Assembly (NCBI GenBank): GCA_019359075.1
Contig: JAHHIB010000070.1
Coordinates: forward strand, 1-45,415
DNA: 45,415 nucleotides
Source: Kalymmatonema hyalinum WJT4-NPBG1
Lineage (GTDB): Bacteria; Cyanobacteriota; Cyanobacteriia; Cyanobacteriales; Nostocaceae
Direction of reading: 5' to 3'
Shown here: positions 8,140-17,248 of the stretch, piece by piece
Numbering within the stretch: the stretch's first letter is position 1
Layout: each line of letters begins with the position of its first letter
The notes under the pieces: model-generated
What the model was told of the DNA's origin: nothing
Databases searched by the model: none
The model's input: the letters and a program-made list of their open reading frames with translations, nothing else
Made by a program: the position numbers and the translations under genes

Positions 8140-9435
8140 TCACCTTGAATTTCTCTTCCTTAGCTCTATAGTACGTGGATCAACACCGTAATATTTAGCA
8201 GCTTGCGACATATCAAACATCAGTAAATTTTCGTTTCCTAGCTCTTGTATAATTCCAGATTTAGATGGATATACACCAAGAACTTTAATAATTTCTGACG
8301 CTACTGCCTTAGCTAATAACGGAGGAACAGAATTTCCTATTTGTCGAAATCCATGCCATTTTGTCACATGAAATCTCAACCAGTCCGGATAAGAATGTAA
8401 ACGTGCCGCTTCGCGCACAGTAATACATCTTGGGGTAAATGGGTGAATTGGTCTAGCAGAAGTAAAAGCTCCTCTATTACTAGCAGTACCTGCTCTAAGT
8501 GTATTGCATATTCCTTGAGGAGCAAGTTTATAAAAGCGGCTGACAGGTTCTGTTTTGCCAGCGGGAGTGGACTCAAACCTTTTGATAGATTCTAAAGTAT
8601 GCTTTGTTCTTAAACTTGAAGTGAGCATTCTAGAGTCATATTTTCGTGCATACGAATAGTCATTATCTGTGGAGCAAAGACCACGAAGTTGTCTTCCGTA
8701 ATGACTTGGTTTACCAAAGTTGGCAATTACCGAGTCTTTTTCAAAAAGCTCTATATAATCTTCGACTTCAGGTAGGTCGCCAATTGCATCCAAAACTGTT
8801 GGGCTTAATGGGAGTTGGTTATTTAACCCTGCTTTCTTTGATTTTGCCAATCTAGTCATTGGCTCTGGATAATTTGGTAATTCCAAATCCTGACGACAAC
8901 CTAGCAAAAATAATCTTTCACGATTCTGTGGCACTCCGTATTCAGCAGCATTTAAAACTTTATAATCTTTGCGAACTTTGTAACCCTTTTTCTCAAATTC
9001 ATTAAGGATGACTGAAATAAACTCTCTGTGCTTTCCTAGAGTCATTCCTTTAACATTTTCTAAAACAAAGTACTTTGGCTGCAATTGTAAAACTAACCGG
9101 ATAAAATGATTGACTAGGGAATTACGAGGGTCATCAAAAAGACGTTTACCTATCAATGAAAAACCTTGACATGGTGGTCCGCCAAACACCACATCGATTT
9201 CTCTATCTCCAATAGAGGAGCGAGTTCTAATTTCTGCTCCTGTAGTATCAACGACACTTTTACAAAAAATAGTCCAAAAAGGAAAATTAAACTCATGTGT
9301 TGCACAATGAATTGGATCAATTTCAATAGATGCAAGCACATCAAATCCTGCTTGCTCAAAACCAAGAGTCATGCCACCAGCACCAGCAAATAAATCAACT
9401 GCGATAGGTCTTTCTTTCTGATTACTGTGAATCAT
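8140..9435 (-). CDS. DNA (cytosine-5-)-methyltransferase
   Basis: A 431-residue C5 methyltransferase. Motif I is DLFAGAGGMTLGFEQAGF near the start, motif IV is GGPPCQGFSL with the catalytic C89, motif VI is FVLENVKGM near 123-131, motif VIII includes NRERLFLLG, and motif X is QIGNSVPPLLAKAVASEI. The variable target-recognition region lies around residues 230-330. After motif X there is a tail of about 45 residues ending in a short helix-turn-helix-like SQAAKYYGVDPRTIELRKR. No restriction endonuclease or Vsr gene is next to it, so it looks solitary, either a regulatory or protective methylase or a leftover of a restriction system. The recognition site cannot be read. Confidence 0.95.
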   Translation of the reverse strand: MIHSNQKERPIAVDLFAGAGGMTLGFEQAGFDVLASIEIDPIHCATHEFNFPFWTIFCKSVVDTTGAEIRTRSSIGDREIDVVFGGPPCQGFSLIGKRLFDDPRNSLVNHFIRLVLQLQPKYFVLENVKGMTLGKHREFISVILNEFEKKGYKVRKDYKVLNAAEYGVPQNRERLFLLGCRQDLELPNYPEPMTRLAKSKKAGLNNQLPLSPTVLDAIGDLPEVEDYIELFEKDSVIANFGKPSHYGRQLRGLCSTDNDYSYARKYDSRMLTSSLRTKHTLESIKRFESTPAGKTEPVSRFYKLAPQGICNTLRAGTASNRGAFTSARPIHPFTPRCITVREAARLHSYPDWLRFHVTKWHGFRQIGNSVPPLLAKAVASEIIKVLGVYPSKSGIIQELGNENLLMFDMSQAAKYYGVDPRTIELRKRNSR

Positions 9436-10263
9436 CTTGGATTTTTAAGCTACCAATTGGGGATTTTAGATGAAAAATGCGTAAGTGCGCTGTTAGCAGC
9501 GCCTCTACTCTGGATTGTTGAGTTGTAGCCTAATTTAACGTAAGTTCGACCGATTGAAAACAGCACGAAAAAAGGCTGAAGGTGGAATTATACCAATTCG
9601 CCATGAAGATGCACTTAATATTAGAAAACGTAGACGCCCAACGGTAAGGCAGTGCTGCAAGACGGTTTCCTAAGCTCTGATTTTTCCGTTAGTCATTTTC
9701 ATTAATTCTGAACTATTGAGAATAATTCTGTGGAACAAGCCACGCTGCGTAGTGGTTTGAGGAGTTGCCGTGAAAAATCGCATGGCAACAAATACCCCAG
9801 CTACGAGCGATGCCTGGAGAACGCCGTACTCGTATGCGGAATCCAAGAAGAATGTGAAAAATCGCCTGGTTGGGTTGATCTTTTTTAGTTCGCTCAACTC
9901 AGAGGTTGTTTCAAAAGTCTAAGAAGGTATAAATTTGCCATTCTGAGCGGATCGGTAGTGGAGCGTGCCTCCTGGGTTGGAGCTGCAAATTGCGCCTAGC
10001 GTGGCTCGCAGAGGGAGGAGCTACGCTAACAGCATGACAGCAAAAGGCACTTTTAAAACATCCTCTCACGTAAGTTTAAGAAAAATCTGCATGATGACAA
10101 ATGTCATGGTGCGCTCGTGACATTTATTAGATGGTTGTGAAAAATTTTACGGATATCTTAAAACTATCGAGTGAAGGGACGAGAGCAAACCTCAAGCAAA
10201 ACCAGGCAGTCTCAGTCTCAAAGCTATTTTCTTCTACATTATATTGCACAAAAGGAAATTCAT
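9436..10263. other. 828-bp gene-poor region before the RTX gene
   Basis: No gene I can support. A 75-codon minus-strand frame at 9670-9897 (TTG start) encodes a hydrophobic stretch but has no recognisable family, start signal or neighbours, and I do not call it. Around 9950-10035 is a GC-rich segment built of words such as CTCCTGGGTTGGAGC and GGGAGGAGC that resembles dispersed repeat mosaics. The last 100 bp before the RTX start probably hold its promoter, but I cannot assign boxes with confidence. Confidence 0.45.
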
Positions 10264-11181
10264 ATGGCAGTCATTAAAGGCACTTCTTTCAACGACAAGG
10301 GTACATTTTTTCCTGTAATTCACGGTACTGGAGAAAACGACACCATCTACGGTTATGAAGGCAACGACATTATCTTCGCTGGTGCAGGTGATGATCTTGT
10401 CTTTGGTGGTTCAGATAATGACAGTCTCTATGGAGGTGGTGGCAATGACAGTCTCTATGGAGGTGATGGCATTGATAGTCTCTATGGTGAACTAGGCAAT
10501 GACACCCTCTCTGGTGGCAAAGGTATAGACACACTTGTTGGTGGTGTCGGTGATGATATTTACTATGTAGATACTGTCGAGTCCGTCAAAACAGGCGATA
10601 CACTTTTCCCCACTTATACTTATGACAAAGTCGTTGAGAAATCGGGAGAAGGAATCGATACAGTTAAGTCTTACGTGGATGGTTACACCTTAGCCGCTAA
10701 TGTTGAAAACTTGGAGTTAATTGGCAGCGCTGCGATCGCAGGTTACGGCAACGAACTCGATAATAAAATTACTGGTAACGCACTCGACAACATCCTATCT
10801 GGTGGTAAAGGTAGCGATACCCTGTCTGGTATGAGTGGCAATGATACGCTTGTCGGTTACGGCGGTGGAACCAACGAACAGGACACCCTTATTGGTGGTA
10901 GTGGAAAAGATACCTTCGTTTTGGGTTCTTGGACTGAACTGTATTACTACAATCAAGGTAATAACTATGCCAAGATTGTCGATTGGGAAGTAGGTGTAGA
11001 TAAAATCCAAGTTCGTGAAGGGAACTATACCCTTGCAGAAAGCAATTTCAGTCTTGGCAGTAGCAGTAAATTGGATACTGGAATTTACTATCAAAATGAC
11101 CTCATTGCTGTGTTGCAAGATATCAGTAAGAGTCAGATTAACATGCAACAAGACTTCGAGTTTTTGAAAGTTCCAGCCTAA
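10264..11181 (+). CDS. RTX (hemolysin-type calcium-binding repeat) protein
   Basis: I chose the ATG at 10264, preceded by AAAGGA at suitable spacing; this gives 305 residues (MAVIKGTSF), 31 fewer than the longest open frame. The N-terminal half contains a run of glycine/aspartate nonapeptides of the GGxGxDxLx type (for example GGGGNDSLYGG and GGKGIDTLVGG), and a second run occurs around residues 175-215 (GGKGSDTLSGMSGNDTL). These bind calcium as parallel beta rolls. There is no N-terminal signal peptide, as expected for type I secretion with a C-terminal signal. The C-terminal 80 residues lack repeats. No transporter genes are nearby. No catalytic domain is seen. Confidence 0.9.
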   Translation: MAVIKGTSFNDKGTFFPVIHGTGENDTIYGYEGNDIIFAGAGDDLVFGGSDNDSLYGGGGNDSLYGGDGIDSLYGELGNDTLSGGKGIDTLVGGVGDDIYYVDTVESVKTGDTLFPTYTYDKVVEKSGEGIDTVKSYVDGYTLAANVENLELIGSAAIAGYGNELDNKITGNALDNILSGGKGSDTLSGMSGNDTLVGYGGGTNEQDTLIGGSGKDTFVLGSWTELYYYNQGNNYAKIVDWEVGVDKIQVREGNYTLAESNFSLGSSSKLDTGIYYQNDLIAVLQDISKSQINMQQDFEFLKVPA

Positions 11182-11492
11182 TGCTTAAACACAGATACTC
11201 AGGTCTTAGCTCAGCTATTAGCCAAGATGGTTTGACTGATGCTTTGACTACAGTACACCAAAATCTTAGGGGTGCCGCGACTTGATTCTGTTAGACAATG
11301 TAGAGACGCTTTCATTCAGCGCGTCTCTACATAATAAACTTCTTGCAAAAGTCAAAAAAAAAGAATAATTAACCACAGATGGACACAGATGGACACAGAT
11401 GGAACTCACATTCCGCAATCTTGTCTAATCTTTTTGATTAAAACAGAGGTTTTACCTCCAATTTTCCAACAGGTCAATGTTTTTGTATTAAT
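11182..11492. other. Intergenic region with hairpin and ACAGATGG repeats
   Basis: Between the convergent RTX and response-regulator genes. It contains a perfect 11-bp inverted repeat TGTAGAGACGC/GCGTCTCTACA (11299-11309 and 11321-11331), the same family as the palindrome at 5676, which may act as a terminator-like hairpin after the RTX gene. It is followed by the ACAGATGG tandem repeat listed separately. No coding frame. Confidence 0.6.
11371..11400 (+). repeat. Tandem ACAGATGGAC repeat, copy 1 of a 30-bp direct repeat
   Basis: The sequence AACCACAGATGGACACAGAT continues as further ACAGATGGAC units. The same 30 bases recur in the same orientation at 14579-14608. The two copies bracket the response-regulator and histidine-kinase block. 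Confidence 0.9.
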
Positions 11493-12191
11493 TTACACTC
11501 TAGTGTTTGTTGGAAACTCAGAGTTTTTCAGCCAACATAGAAAGGTATTAGCAAAAATGGCGGCTTGAGTGCGATCGCGTAAATTGAGTCGAGTCAGAAT
11601 ATGAGTGATGTGATTTCTGACTGTCCCTTCAGAAAGAAAGAGAGTTTGGGCAATTTCTCGATTGCTTAAACCCGTTGCAATCAAACACAAAACTTCTCGT
11701 TCTCTGATAGTGAGTTGCGCGAGTTCCTCTGGCGGCTCTTTTTGTGCTTCTGGCTCAGAAACTGCTACGACACTTAGCATCTTTTCCAGAATTCCGGGTC
11801 CGAAGTAAGTATACCCTTTGTGAATCGAACGAATTGCTGCTGCTAGTTCCTGTGCCGGTGTATCCTTCAATAAGTATCCTTTAGCTCCAAAGCGTAAGGC
11901 TCTGGAGACATATGGAGTATCATCAAAGGTTGTAAGAATCAGAATCTTTGTGTCTGGAAACTGCTTGCAAATCTGCTCGGTAGCAGCAACTCCATCCATT
12001 ACGGGCATTCGGATGTCCATCAACACCACATCGGGTTGAGAATTCCTACCATAAAGACTTTCCATCTGATGAATCGCTTTTTGACCGTTTTCTGCTTCTG
12101 CCACTATTTCTAAATCGGGCTGAATCTCTAATAGAGTTTTCAAGCCACGACGGACAATCTCTTGGTCTTCAACCAGCAATACCCGAATCAT
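11493..12191 (-). CDS. NarL/LuxR-family response regulator
   Basis: A 232-residue two-component response regulator. Residues 1-120 form the receiver domain with acidic pocket E8/D9 and phosphoacceptor D59 in VVLMDIRMP, T87 region ILTTFDD and K109 in YLLKD. Residues about 160-225 form the GerE-type helix-turn-helix (LTIREREVLCLIATGLSNREIAQTL is its core, spanning about 160-184). It should bind DNA as a dimer after phosphorylation. Its expected kinase lies just upstream on the same strand at 12388 but is truncated, so this regulator has probably lost its cognate partner. Confidence 0.95.
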   Translation of the reverse strand: MIRVLLVEDQEIVRRGLKTLLEIQPDLEIVAEAENGQKAIHQMESLYGRNSQPDVVLMDIRMPVMDGVAATEQICKQFPDTKILILTTFDDTPYVSRALRFGAKGYLLKDTPAQELAAAIRSIHKGYTYFGPGILEKMLSVVAVSEPEAQKEPPEELAQLTIREREVLCLIATGLSNREIAQTLFLSEGTVRNHITHILTRLNLRDRTQAAIFANTFLCWLKNSEFPTNTRV

Positions 12192-12387
12192 AAGTGAGTT
12201 ATAAGAAATAATTTAAGAACCCATCCGCTTTTAACAGTGGGACACAATAAGGCAAGTTTTTTAGCAACCGTAAAATTATTAAACTTGATGTTGCGCTAAT
12301 AAAACCTAAATTTACGAAATTTTAGTAAAAATTTTACATAAATGTTCGGTAATTGCCTCAAGGGTGAAATTTCCTCTTTGTTGCTTC

Positions 12388-12717
12388 TCAATCTGCTATT
12401 GTGGGGAATTTAGCTGCAATTAAACAACCTGCATTTGGTTCGCTGACAATCTCCAACTGACCCTTCAACGCAGTGACTCGTTCATGCATTCCCCTGAGTC
12501 CAAATCCCTTTGTGTTGCGATCCACCTGAAAGCCTTTGCCATTATCCTGAAGCATTAGAAATACACCAGAAGCTGTAGACTGAAGCTGAATCTGGACAGC
12601 ACTTGCTTCGGCATACTTGCAAATGTTCGTCAGTCCTTCCTGTAAAATTCGGTAAATTGCTGTGTTTATCGAATCGGGTAAGTTGGGCGTAACCTCAATA
12701 TGGCACTCTGGATAACG
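12388..12717 (-). pseudogene. 3' remnant of a NarX-type sensor histidine kinase
   Basis: Minus-strand reading gives about 110 codons of a HATPase domain: RILQEGLTNICKYAEAS is the N-box, LMLQDNGKGF the G1 box and KGFGLRGMHERV the G2 box, ending at a stop at 12388-12390 after PTIAD. This is the HisKA_3/NarX-type kinase expected beside the NarL-type regulator downstream. The similarity stops around 12717, exactly where a plus-strand PAS domain begins. Sensor, dimerisation and phosphoacceptor parts are missing. It cannot be a functional kinase. Confidence 0.85.
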
Positions 12718-14468
12718 CGATTGTTTGGACGGGTGAAGACACCGTTGTGCAATGGTGCAACACGGTCTTTGATCGCCTGCTTGATAGACCTCATATCACT
12801 ATTCTCGGAAGGCAACTGATCGAGCTACTGCCATTAGCACAGCAGGGTCTAGAGATTGTACCCTCAGCACATCCAGTGGTGAAGGCACTCCAAAATCAAC
12901 TCAAAGCTACTGAATATGAATTTCAACAATACGAGCAAACCTTAATCCTGGAAATTTCTGGCAGCTGTATTAAATTGGTCGGAGGCGAGAAATGTGCTGT
13001 TTTAGTGATTCGCGATATCACGGTGCGCAAACAGATAGAAGTCGCACTCAACCAGGCTAAAGAAGCAGCAGATGTAGCAAACAATGCCAAAAGTCAGTTT
13101 TTGGCAAATATGAGCCACGAACTGCGAACTCCTCTCAATATTATCCTGGGCTTTACTCAATTGCTTGCTAGGAGTCGCACTGTTGATGCCCAGCAACAGG
13201 AGTACTTGGAGACGATCGCCCGCAGTGGCGAACACTTGTTGAATTTGATTGATGATGTCTTGGAAATGTCCAAAATTGAGGCGGGCAAAACCATATTTCA
13301 TCAAACTAACTTCGACTTAAAGTATCTTTTGGACACTTTGCAACAGATGTTCCGGTTAAAAGCCGAGTCTAAAGGATTGAAGCTGATCTTTGAACTAGCC
13401 CCCGACCTTCCTCAATATATTCGCAGCGATCAGAGCAAACTGCGCCAGGTTTTCATTAACTTGTTAGGCAATGCTATTAAGTTCACCCAAGCAGGCAGAG
13501 TTATTTTGCGAGGGAAGCGGGGGAATCAGGAACGGGACAGACGATTGCGCTTGTTCTTTGAAGTAGAAGATACCGGCCCCGGTATTGATTTCACTGAACT
13601 TGAGCGTTTATTTGAGCCCTTCGTGCAAACTCAGACCGATCAAAACTCTCAAGAGGGGGGAACTGGGCTGGGCTTGCCGATCAGTCAGAAATTTGTCCGC
13701 TTGATGGGAGGAGAGATTACCGCAGACAGCACCTTGGAGATCGGAACCATTTTTAAGTTTGATATCCAAACCCAGGAGGTTGAAGCCTCAGAGGTACAGC
13801 TTCAAAAATCGACTCAGCAAGTCAGCGCTTTGGCTCCGGGGCAACCGCATTATCGCATTCTAGTCGTAGAGGACAAACAGGAAATTCGCCAACTTATGAT
13901 CGAGTTGCTGCAACCTGTGGGTTTTGACCTGCGGGAAGCTAACAACCGGCAAGAAGCGATCGAATTGTCTGCGAGTTGGCGTCCCCATCTAGTCTGGATG
14001 GATATGCGAATGCCCTTGATGGATGGGTATGAAGCAACCAAACGGATAAAATCGACAGGGGATTATGCCCCTGTTGTGATTGCTTTCACGGGCAGTGCTT
14101 TTGAAGAGGATCGGCTCATAGCTTTGTCTACAGGCTGTGACGATTTCGTCCGGAAGCCCTTTTGCGCTGAAACCATCTTTGAAAAGATGGCTGAATACTT
14201 GGGTGCCAAGTATATCTATGCCACGCAGGAAACAAAACTGCACCAACAGCCGATTCTCTCGACAGACGAGATCGCAGATGCGATCGCACAAATGCCTGTT
14301 GAGTGGGTGGAACAATTGCGTCAGGCTGCAACGAGAGTTAATGCCAAGGACGTTCTCAACCTCATTAAGGAGATTCCTCAGTCACACGCTTGTTTAGCTA
14401 AAGCCTTGACTAACCTAGTTAATGATTTTTCTTTTGAAGAAATTATTGCTTTAACTAATGCACGGTAG
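12693..14468 (+). CDS. Hybrid sensor histidine kinase, 5'-truncated (PAS-HisKA-HATPase-REC)
   Basis: The frame is open from 12693, just after a stop at 12690, and recognisable PAS sequence begins near 12711 ([17 protein letters not shown]), before any start codon; the first usable start is a GTG at 12747, giving 573 residues. From that start the HisKA motif is [10 protein letters not shown] with H124, N-box GNAIKF near 241, G1 VEDTGPGI near 273 and G2 GGTGLGL near 304. A receiver domain starts at about 370 with D419 in VWMDMRMP. About 110 C-terminal residues follow. The beginning of the gene, including any further sensor domains, is lost at the junction with the minus-strand kinase remnant. 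The catalytic core is intact, so residual function is possible. Confidence 0.88.
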   Translation, partial: PQYGTLDNAIVWTGEDTVVQWCNTVFDRLLDRPHITILGRQLIELLPLAQQGLEIVPSAHPVVKALQNQLKATEYEFQQYEQTLILEISGSCIKLVGGEKCAVLVIRDITVRKQIEVALNQAKEAADVANNAKSQFLANMSHELRTPLNIILGFTQLLARSRTVDAQQQEYLETIARSGEHLLNLIDDVLEMSKIEAGKTIFHQTNFDLKYLLDTLQQMFRLKAESKGLKLIFELAPDLPQYIRSDQSKLRQVFINLLGNAIKFTQAGRVILRGKRGNQERDRRLRLFFEVEDTGPGIDFTELERLFEPFVQTQTDQNSQEGGTGLGLPISQKFVRLMGGEITADSTLEIGTIFKFDIQTQEVEASEVQLQKSTQQVSALAPGQPHYRILVVEDKQEIRQLMIELLQPVGFDLREANNRQEAIELSASWRPHLVWMDMRMPLMDGYEATKRIKSTGDYAPVVIAFTGSAFEEDRLIALSTGCDDFVRKPFCAETIFEKMAEYLGAKYIYATQETKLHQQPILSTDEIADAIAQMPVEWVEQLRQAATRVNAKDVLNLIKEIPQSHACLAKALTNLVNDFSFEEIIALTNAR

Positions 14469-14578
14469 TTGCCGATTTGTCAATTGTCCTGGGGATGTAA
14501 GCCGAGTTCAAACGTGCAGTGCGTTACGGCTCAAAATATAGTGGTTCGAGTGTTAAGTGCAATACATCAAGAAATAAG

Positions 14579-14608
14579 AACCACAGATGGACACAGATGG
14601 ACACAGAT
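14579..14608 (+). repeat. Tandem ACAGATGGAC repeat, copy 2 of a 30-bp direct repeat
   Basis: Identical over 30 bases to 11371-11400 and in the same orientation, about 3.2 kb downstream. It lies in the 245-bp gap between the hybrid kinase and lpxB, where no gene is seen. Confidence 0.9.
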
Positions 14609-14713
14609 AAATAATTCCTTCATCCAAACGAGAAGCGCTATAATTCTACGCAACCGATTCATACGTGTCGAGCCGTAACACACCCGAATTAAGATTTTCT
14701 TTATAAGCACCCT

Positions 14714-15883
14714 CTAATCTTGAAAATTTGGTAGCATTTGCAAAATTTCTTTGGCAGCGCGATCGCACACTCCCACTTCTCCCAAACGCTGCTGCATTTC
14801 TTGATAGTCTGCCAACATTTGCTGTTTACGCTCAGAATTGAGCAATAATTCCAGCGCTGCTTGGGTAATGTTCTCTGGTGTTGCTTGCTCTTGTAACAAC
14901 TCTGGCACAATCGGCTTCATCATCACTAAATTAGGCGGCGATGCGAAAGGTATAGAACCTTTCAGCACAGTACGCGCAATCCAAGCGGTGATGGGATGAA
15001 GTCGGTAGATGACAACTTGAGGCACGTTCAACAGTGCCAGTTCCAGGTTAACTGTGCCAGATTTGGTGATTGCCATATCAGCCGCGGCGAGGACTTCCTG
15101 AGTTTTGCCGGATACCACAGAACCTCGTAAACCGTAACGCTGTATTGCCTGTTCAATTGGTTCTCGATAAATTTCCAGAGATAGAGGTATCCAAAAATGT
15201 ACCTCAGGCAATTTGGCTTGAATCACTTGAGCTGCCTGAAACATCACAGGCAGAAGATGTTTAAGTTCTTGGCGACGAGACGCGGGGAGAAGAGCCACAC
15301 TTATGACATCCTCAGCAATTCCTAACTGTGTACGCGCCGTTTCCCGACTGGGAAAGCTTTGAACTCTATCTATTAAAGGATGCCCTACCCAGGTTACATT
15401 TGCTCCTTTTTCTTGGAAATACCGGGCTTCCCCTGGAAAGACTGCTAGCAGCTTGTCTGTTATGCCAACAATTAAGTTGGTGTTACGTGAATTCAGCGAC
15501 CAAACCCACTCTTGTGGTGCTATATAAAATACAACAGGTATTTGTGGTAGATTTTGACGAAGATAGTTGCCTATGACAATATTTGGTGTCATGTAGTCAA
15601 TTAGCACCACCACGTCAGGTGGATTTTGCTTAAGATAGGCGATCGCCCGTCGCTGGATCTGGAGTGTTGGTAACACGTAAGGCAGTGATTCCAAAATACC
15701 TACTGAGCCAATCCTAGTAGTATTTTCTAAAAGGGTGGCTCCAACATTTGCCATTTTTTCGCCACCCAGCGCCACAATTTCTAATTCCAATCCAGCCAAT
15801 GCCGCTTGACGCTTAAGTGCAGCAACTAGCAGCGACCCTTGCAAGTCGCCAGACACTTCGCCAGTACTGATAAATATTCGCAT
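14714..15883 (-). CDS. lpxB: Lipid-A-disaccharide synthase
   Basis: A 389-residue GT19 glycosyltransferase that joins UDP-2,3-diacylglucosamine to lipid X to give the disaccharide 1-phosphate, step five of lipid A synthesis, at the inner face of the inner membrane. Family features include the N-terminal FISTGEVSGDLQGSLL, the VALGGEKM stretch, VGHPLIDRV in the middle and the KSGTVNLELAL donor-binding segment near 275. Length matches the family. It is the last gene of the minus-strand series bamA, lpxC, fabZ, lpxA, lpxB; a 105-bp gap with a strong 17-bp hairpin separates it from lpxA. Confidence 0.97.
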   Translation of the reverse strand: MRIFISTGEVSGDLQGSLLVAALKRQAALAGLELEIVALGGEKMANVGATLLENTTRIGSVGILESLPYVLPTLQIQRRAIAYLKQNPPDVVVLIDYMTPNIVIGNYLRQNLPQIPVVFYIAPQEWVWSLNSRNTNLIVGITDKLLAVFPGEARYFQEKGANVTWVGHPLIDRVQSFPSRETARTQLGIAEDVISVALLPASRRQELKHLLPVMFQAAQVIQAKLPEVHFWIPLSLEIYREPIEQAIQRYGLRGSVVSGKTQEVLAAADMAITKSGTVNLELALLNVPQVVIYRLHPITAWIARTVLKGSIPFASPPNLVMMKPIVPELLQEQATPENITQAALELLLNSERKQQMLADYQEMQQRLGEVGVCDRAAKEILQMLPNFQD

Positions 15884-15926
15884 TTATAAATTTAGGAATA
15901 GGGAATGGCAAAGAAGAAAAATTAAG

Positions 15927-15981
15927 GAAGATTGAAAACAGAAGAAAGAAGAAATTCTTCTCTGTTCTGTTTTCAATCTTC
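15927..15981. repeat. Perfect 17-bp inverted repeat between lpxA and lpxB
   Basis: Arms at 15927-15943 (GAAGATTGAAAACAGAA) and 15965-15981 are perfect reverse complements around a 21-base loop, and the loop itself contains the palindrome GAAGAAATTCTTC. In mRNA from either strand this would be a very stable hairpin. There is no T-run next to it, so it is not a classic terminator. It may protect or attenuate the lpxA-lpxB transcript, or be a repeat element. Confidence 0.8.
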
Positions 15982-15988
15982 ACTTTTC

Positions 15989-16807
15989 TTATGATTCGTC
16001 ACTGACGACTACTTTCCCCTTTCCAGGAATCAAGCCGCGTCTTCCTGGCATTTGAGAAAGTAGCAAAAAGCGACGCAGATGCTGTAACTGTTGGGTATCC
16101 CCTAGTAGTTCCAACTGTTCCAAGGATTCCTTAAAAACCATCTCAGAACGGTAAAGAATACGAAAGGCTTTTTTCAGGATTTGAAACTCATCAGTGCTAA
16201 AACCAGCGCGTTTGAGTCCTACAAGATTCAGAGCTCGCACTCGCGATGGATTTCCTTCTACAAGCATATATGGAGGGACATCTCGCTCAATGCGGCTCAT
16301 GCCCCCCACCATTGCCAAAGTCCCAATATGCACAAATTGATGAATTCCCAGAACCCCACTTATGACTGCTCGTGACTCTATGTGGACGTGTCCGGCGATC
16401 GCTACAGAATTAGAAATAGTGACATTATCTTCTATGACAGAATTATGACCCACATGGACATAAGCCATGAGTAGGTTACCGTTGCCAATGCGAGTTTCTT
16501 GACCCGTACCGGTCGCACGGTTAATCGTGACGTATTCGCGAATGCGATTATCATCTCCGATTTTGACCCAGCTAAATTCGCCATCGTATTTCCGATCCTG
16601 GGGTTCCATGCCAATAACGGCTCCCGGAAAAATTTGATTTCCTGCCCCAATCTCCAAAGGTCCTTCCAGTATGGCGTGAGCACCAATGGTGGTTTCAGGA
16701 CCGACTTTGACATGCCCTCCAATCACAGCATAAGCACCGACTTGCACTGTAGGGTGCAATTCTGCATTAGGATGAATTACAGCAGTTTGATGAATTAGGG
16801 TTTTCAA
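15989..16807 (-). CDS. lpxA: UDP-N-acetylglucosamine acyltransferase
   Basis: A 272-residue left-handed beta-helix acyltransferase that moves a 3-hydroxyacyl chain from ACP to UDP-GlcNAc, the first step of lipid A synthesis. Hexapeptide repeats fill residues 1-190. The catalytic histidine corresponds to H121 in AYVHVGHNSV, aligned with E. coli H125. The C-terminal helical part begins near LNLVGLKRAGFS. Length is slightly above E. coli LpxA. It follows fabZ after an unusually long 441-bp gap, so it may have its own promoter, and precedes lpxB. Confidence 0.97.
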   Translation of the reverse strand: MKTLIHQTAVIHPNAELHPTVQVGAYAVIGGHVKVGPETTIGAHAILEGPLEIGAGNQIFPGAVIGMEPQDRKYDGEFSWVKIGDDNRIREYVTINRATGTGQETRIGNGNLLMAYVHVGHNSVIEDNVTISNSVAIAGHVHIESRAVISGVLGIHQFVHIGTLAMVGGMSRIERDVPPYMLVEGNPSRVRALNLVGLKRAGFSTDEFQILKKAFRILYRSEMVFKESLEQLELLGDTQQLQHLRRFLLLSQMPGRRGLIPGKGKVVVSDES

Positions 16808-17248
16808 GGGTGCATCTCCAGAAGAGTCTTGAATGCTGAGAGTTTAGTTATTTAGTAGCCGAAAGTATCAGCCCCCTAAGCCCTATGCCTGTGGTGCCGT
16901 TAGGCTTACGGGCACGCTTCGCGAACAGGGGAATTCAAAACTCAAAATTATTAATTCAAAATTATTAATTCAAAATTAAAAATGATTTTTAATTTTGAAT
17001 TTTGACTTTTGAATCTTTGAGCAGCCATGGGTGGTTGCATCCTCTTTTTTTATTTTGAATTTTGAATAAGCGAATTTGAGCGCAGCGAGGGTCAGGTGAG
17101 CTATTTATGTGTGAGGGCGTTGAAAATATAGAACTAAAATAATAATGCTGTTGTGGCTTGTTTCTTTTACTGATATCCTTGTTCAGAATTCAGTAAAAGG
17201 TTCAGGAAAGGCACGTCACGGTCGTGCCTCTACCACAAAAGCAAATTT
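16808..17248. other. 441-bp AT-rich gap between lpxA and fabZ with a perfect hairpin
   Basis: No coding frame. The stretch is built of repeated AATTCAAAATT words. At 16967-17001 there is a perfect 16-bp inverted repeat, AATTCAAAATTAAAAA and its complement around a 3-base loop. A short GC-rich piece near 16895-16928 (GCTTACGGGCACGCTTCGCG) matches dispersed repeat style. The gap breaks the otherwise tight gene series and could hold an lpxA promoter on the minus strand. Confidence 0.6.

Noticed and set aside
9670-9897. A 75-codon minus-strand frame with hydrophobic middle
   Set aside because: TTG start, no ribosome site, no family recognised, lies in repeat-rich intergenic DNA.
8140-11181. Methyltransferase and RTX gene as a restriction-modification or toxin system
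   Set aside because: No endonuclease, transporter or immunity gene between or next to them and more than 800 bp of gene-poor DNA separates them.
11340-11403. ACAGATGG repeats as a CRISPR array
   Set aside because: Units are contiguous without spacers; this is a simple tandem repeat.
13002-14331. Several minus-strand frames opposite the hybrid kinase
   Set aside because: Shadows of a GC-balanced coding region; the plus frame carries all kinase and receiver motifs.
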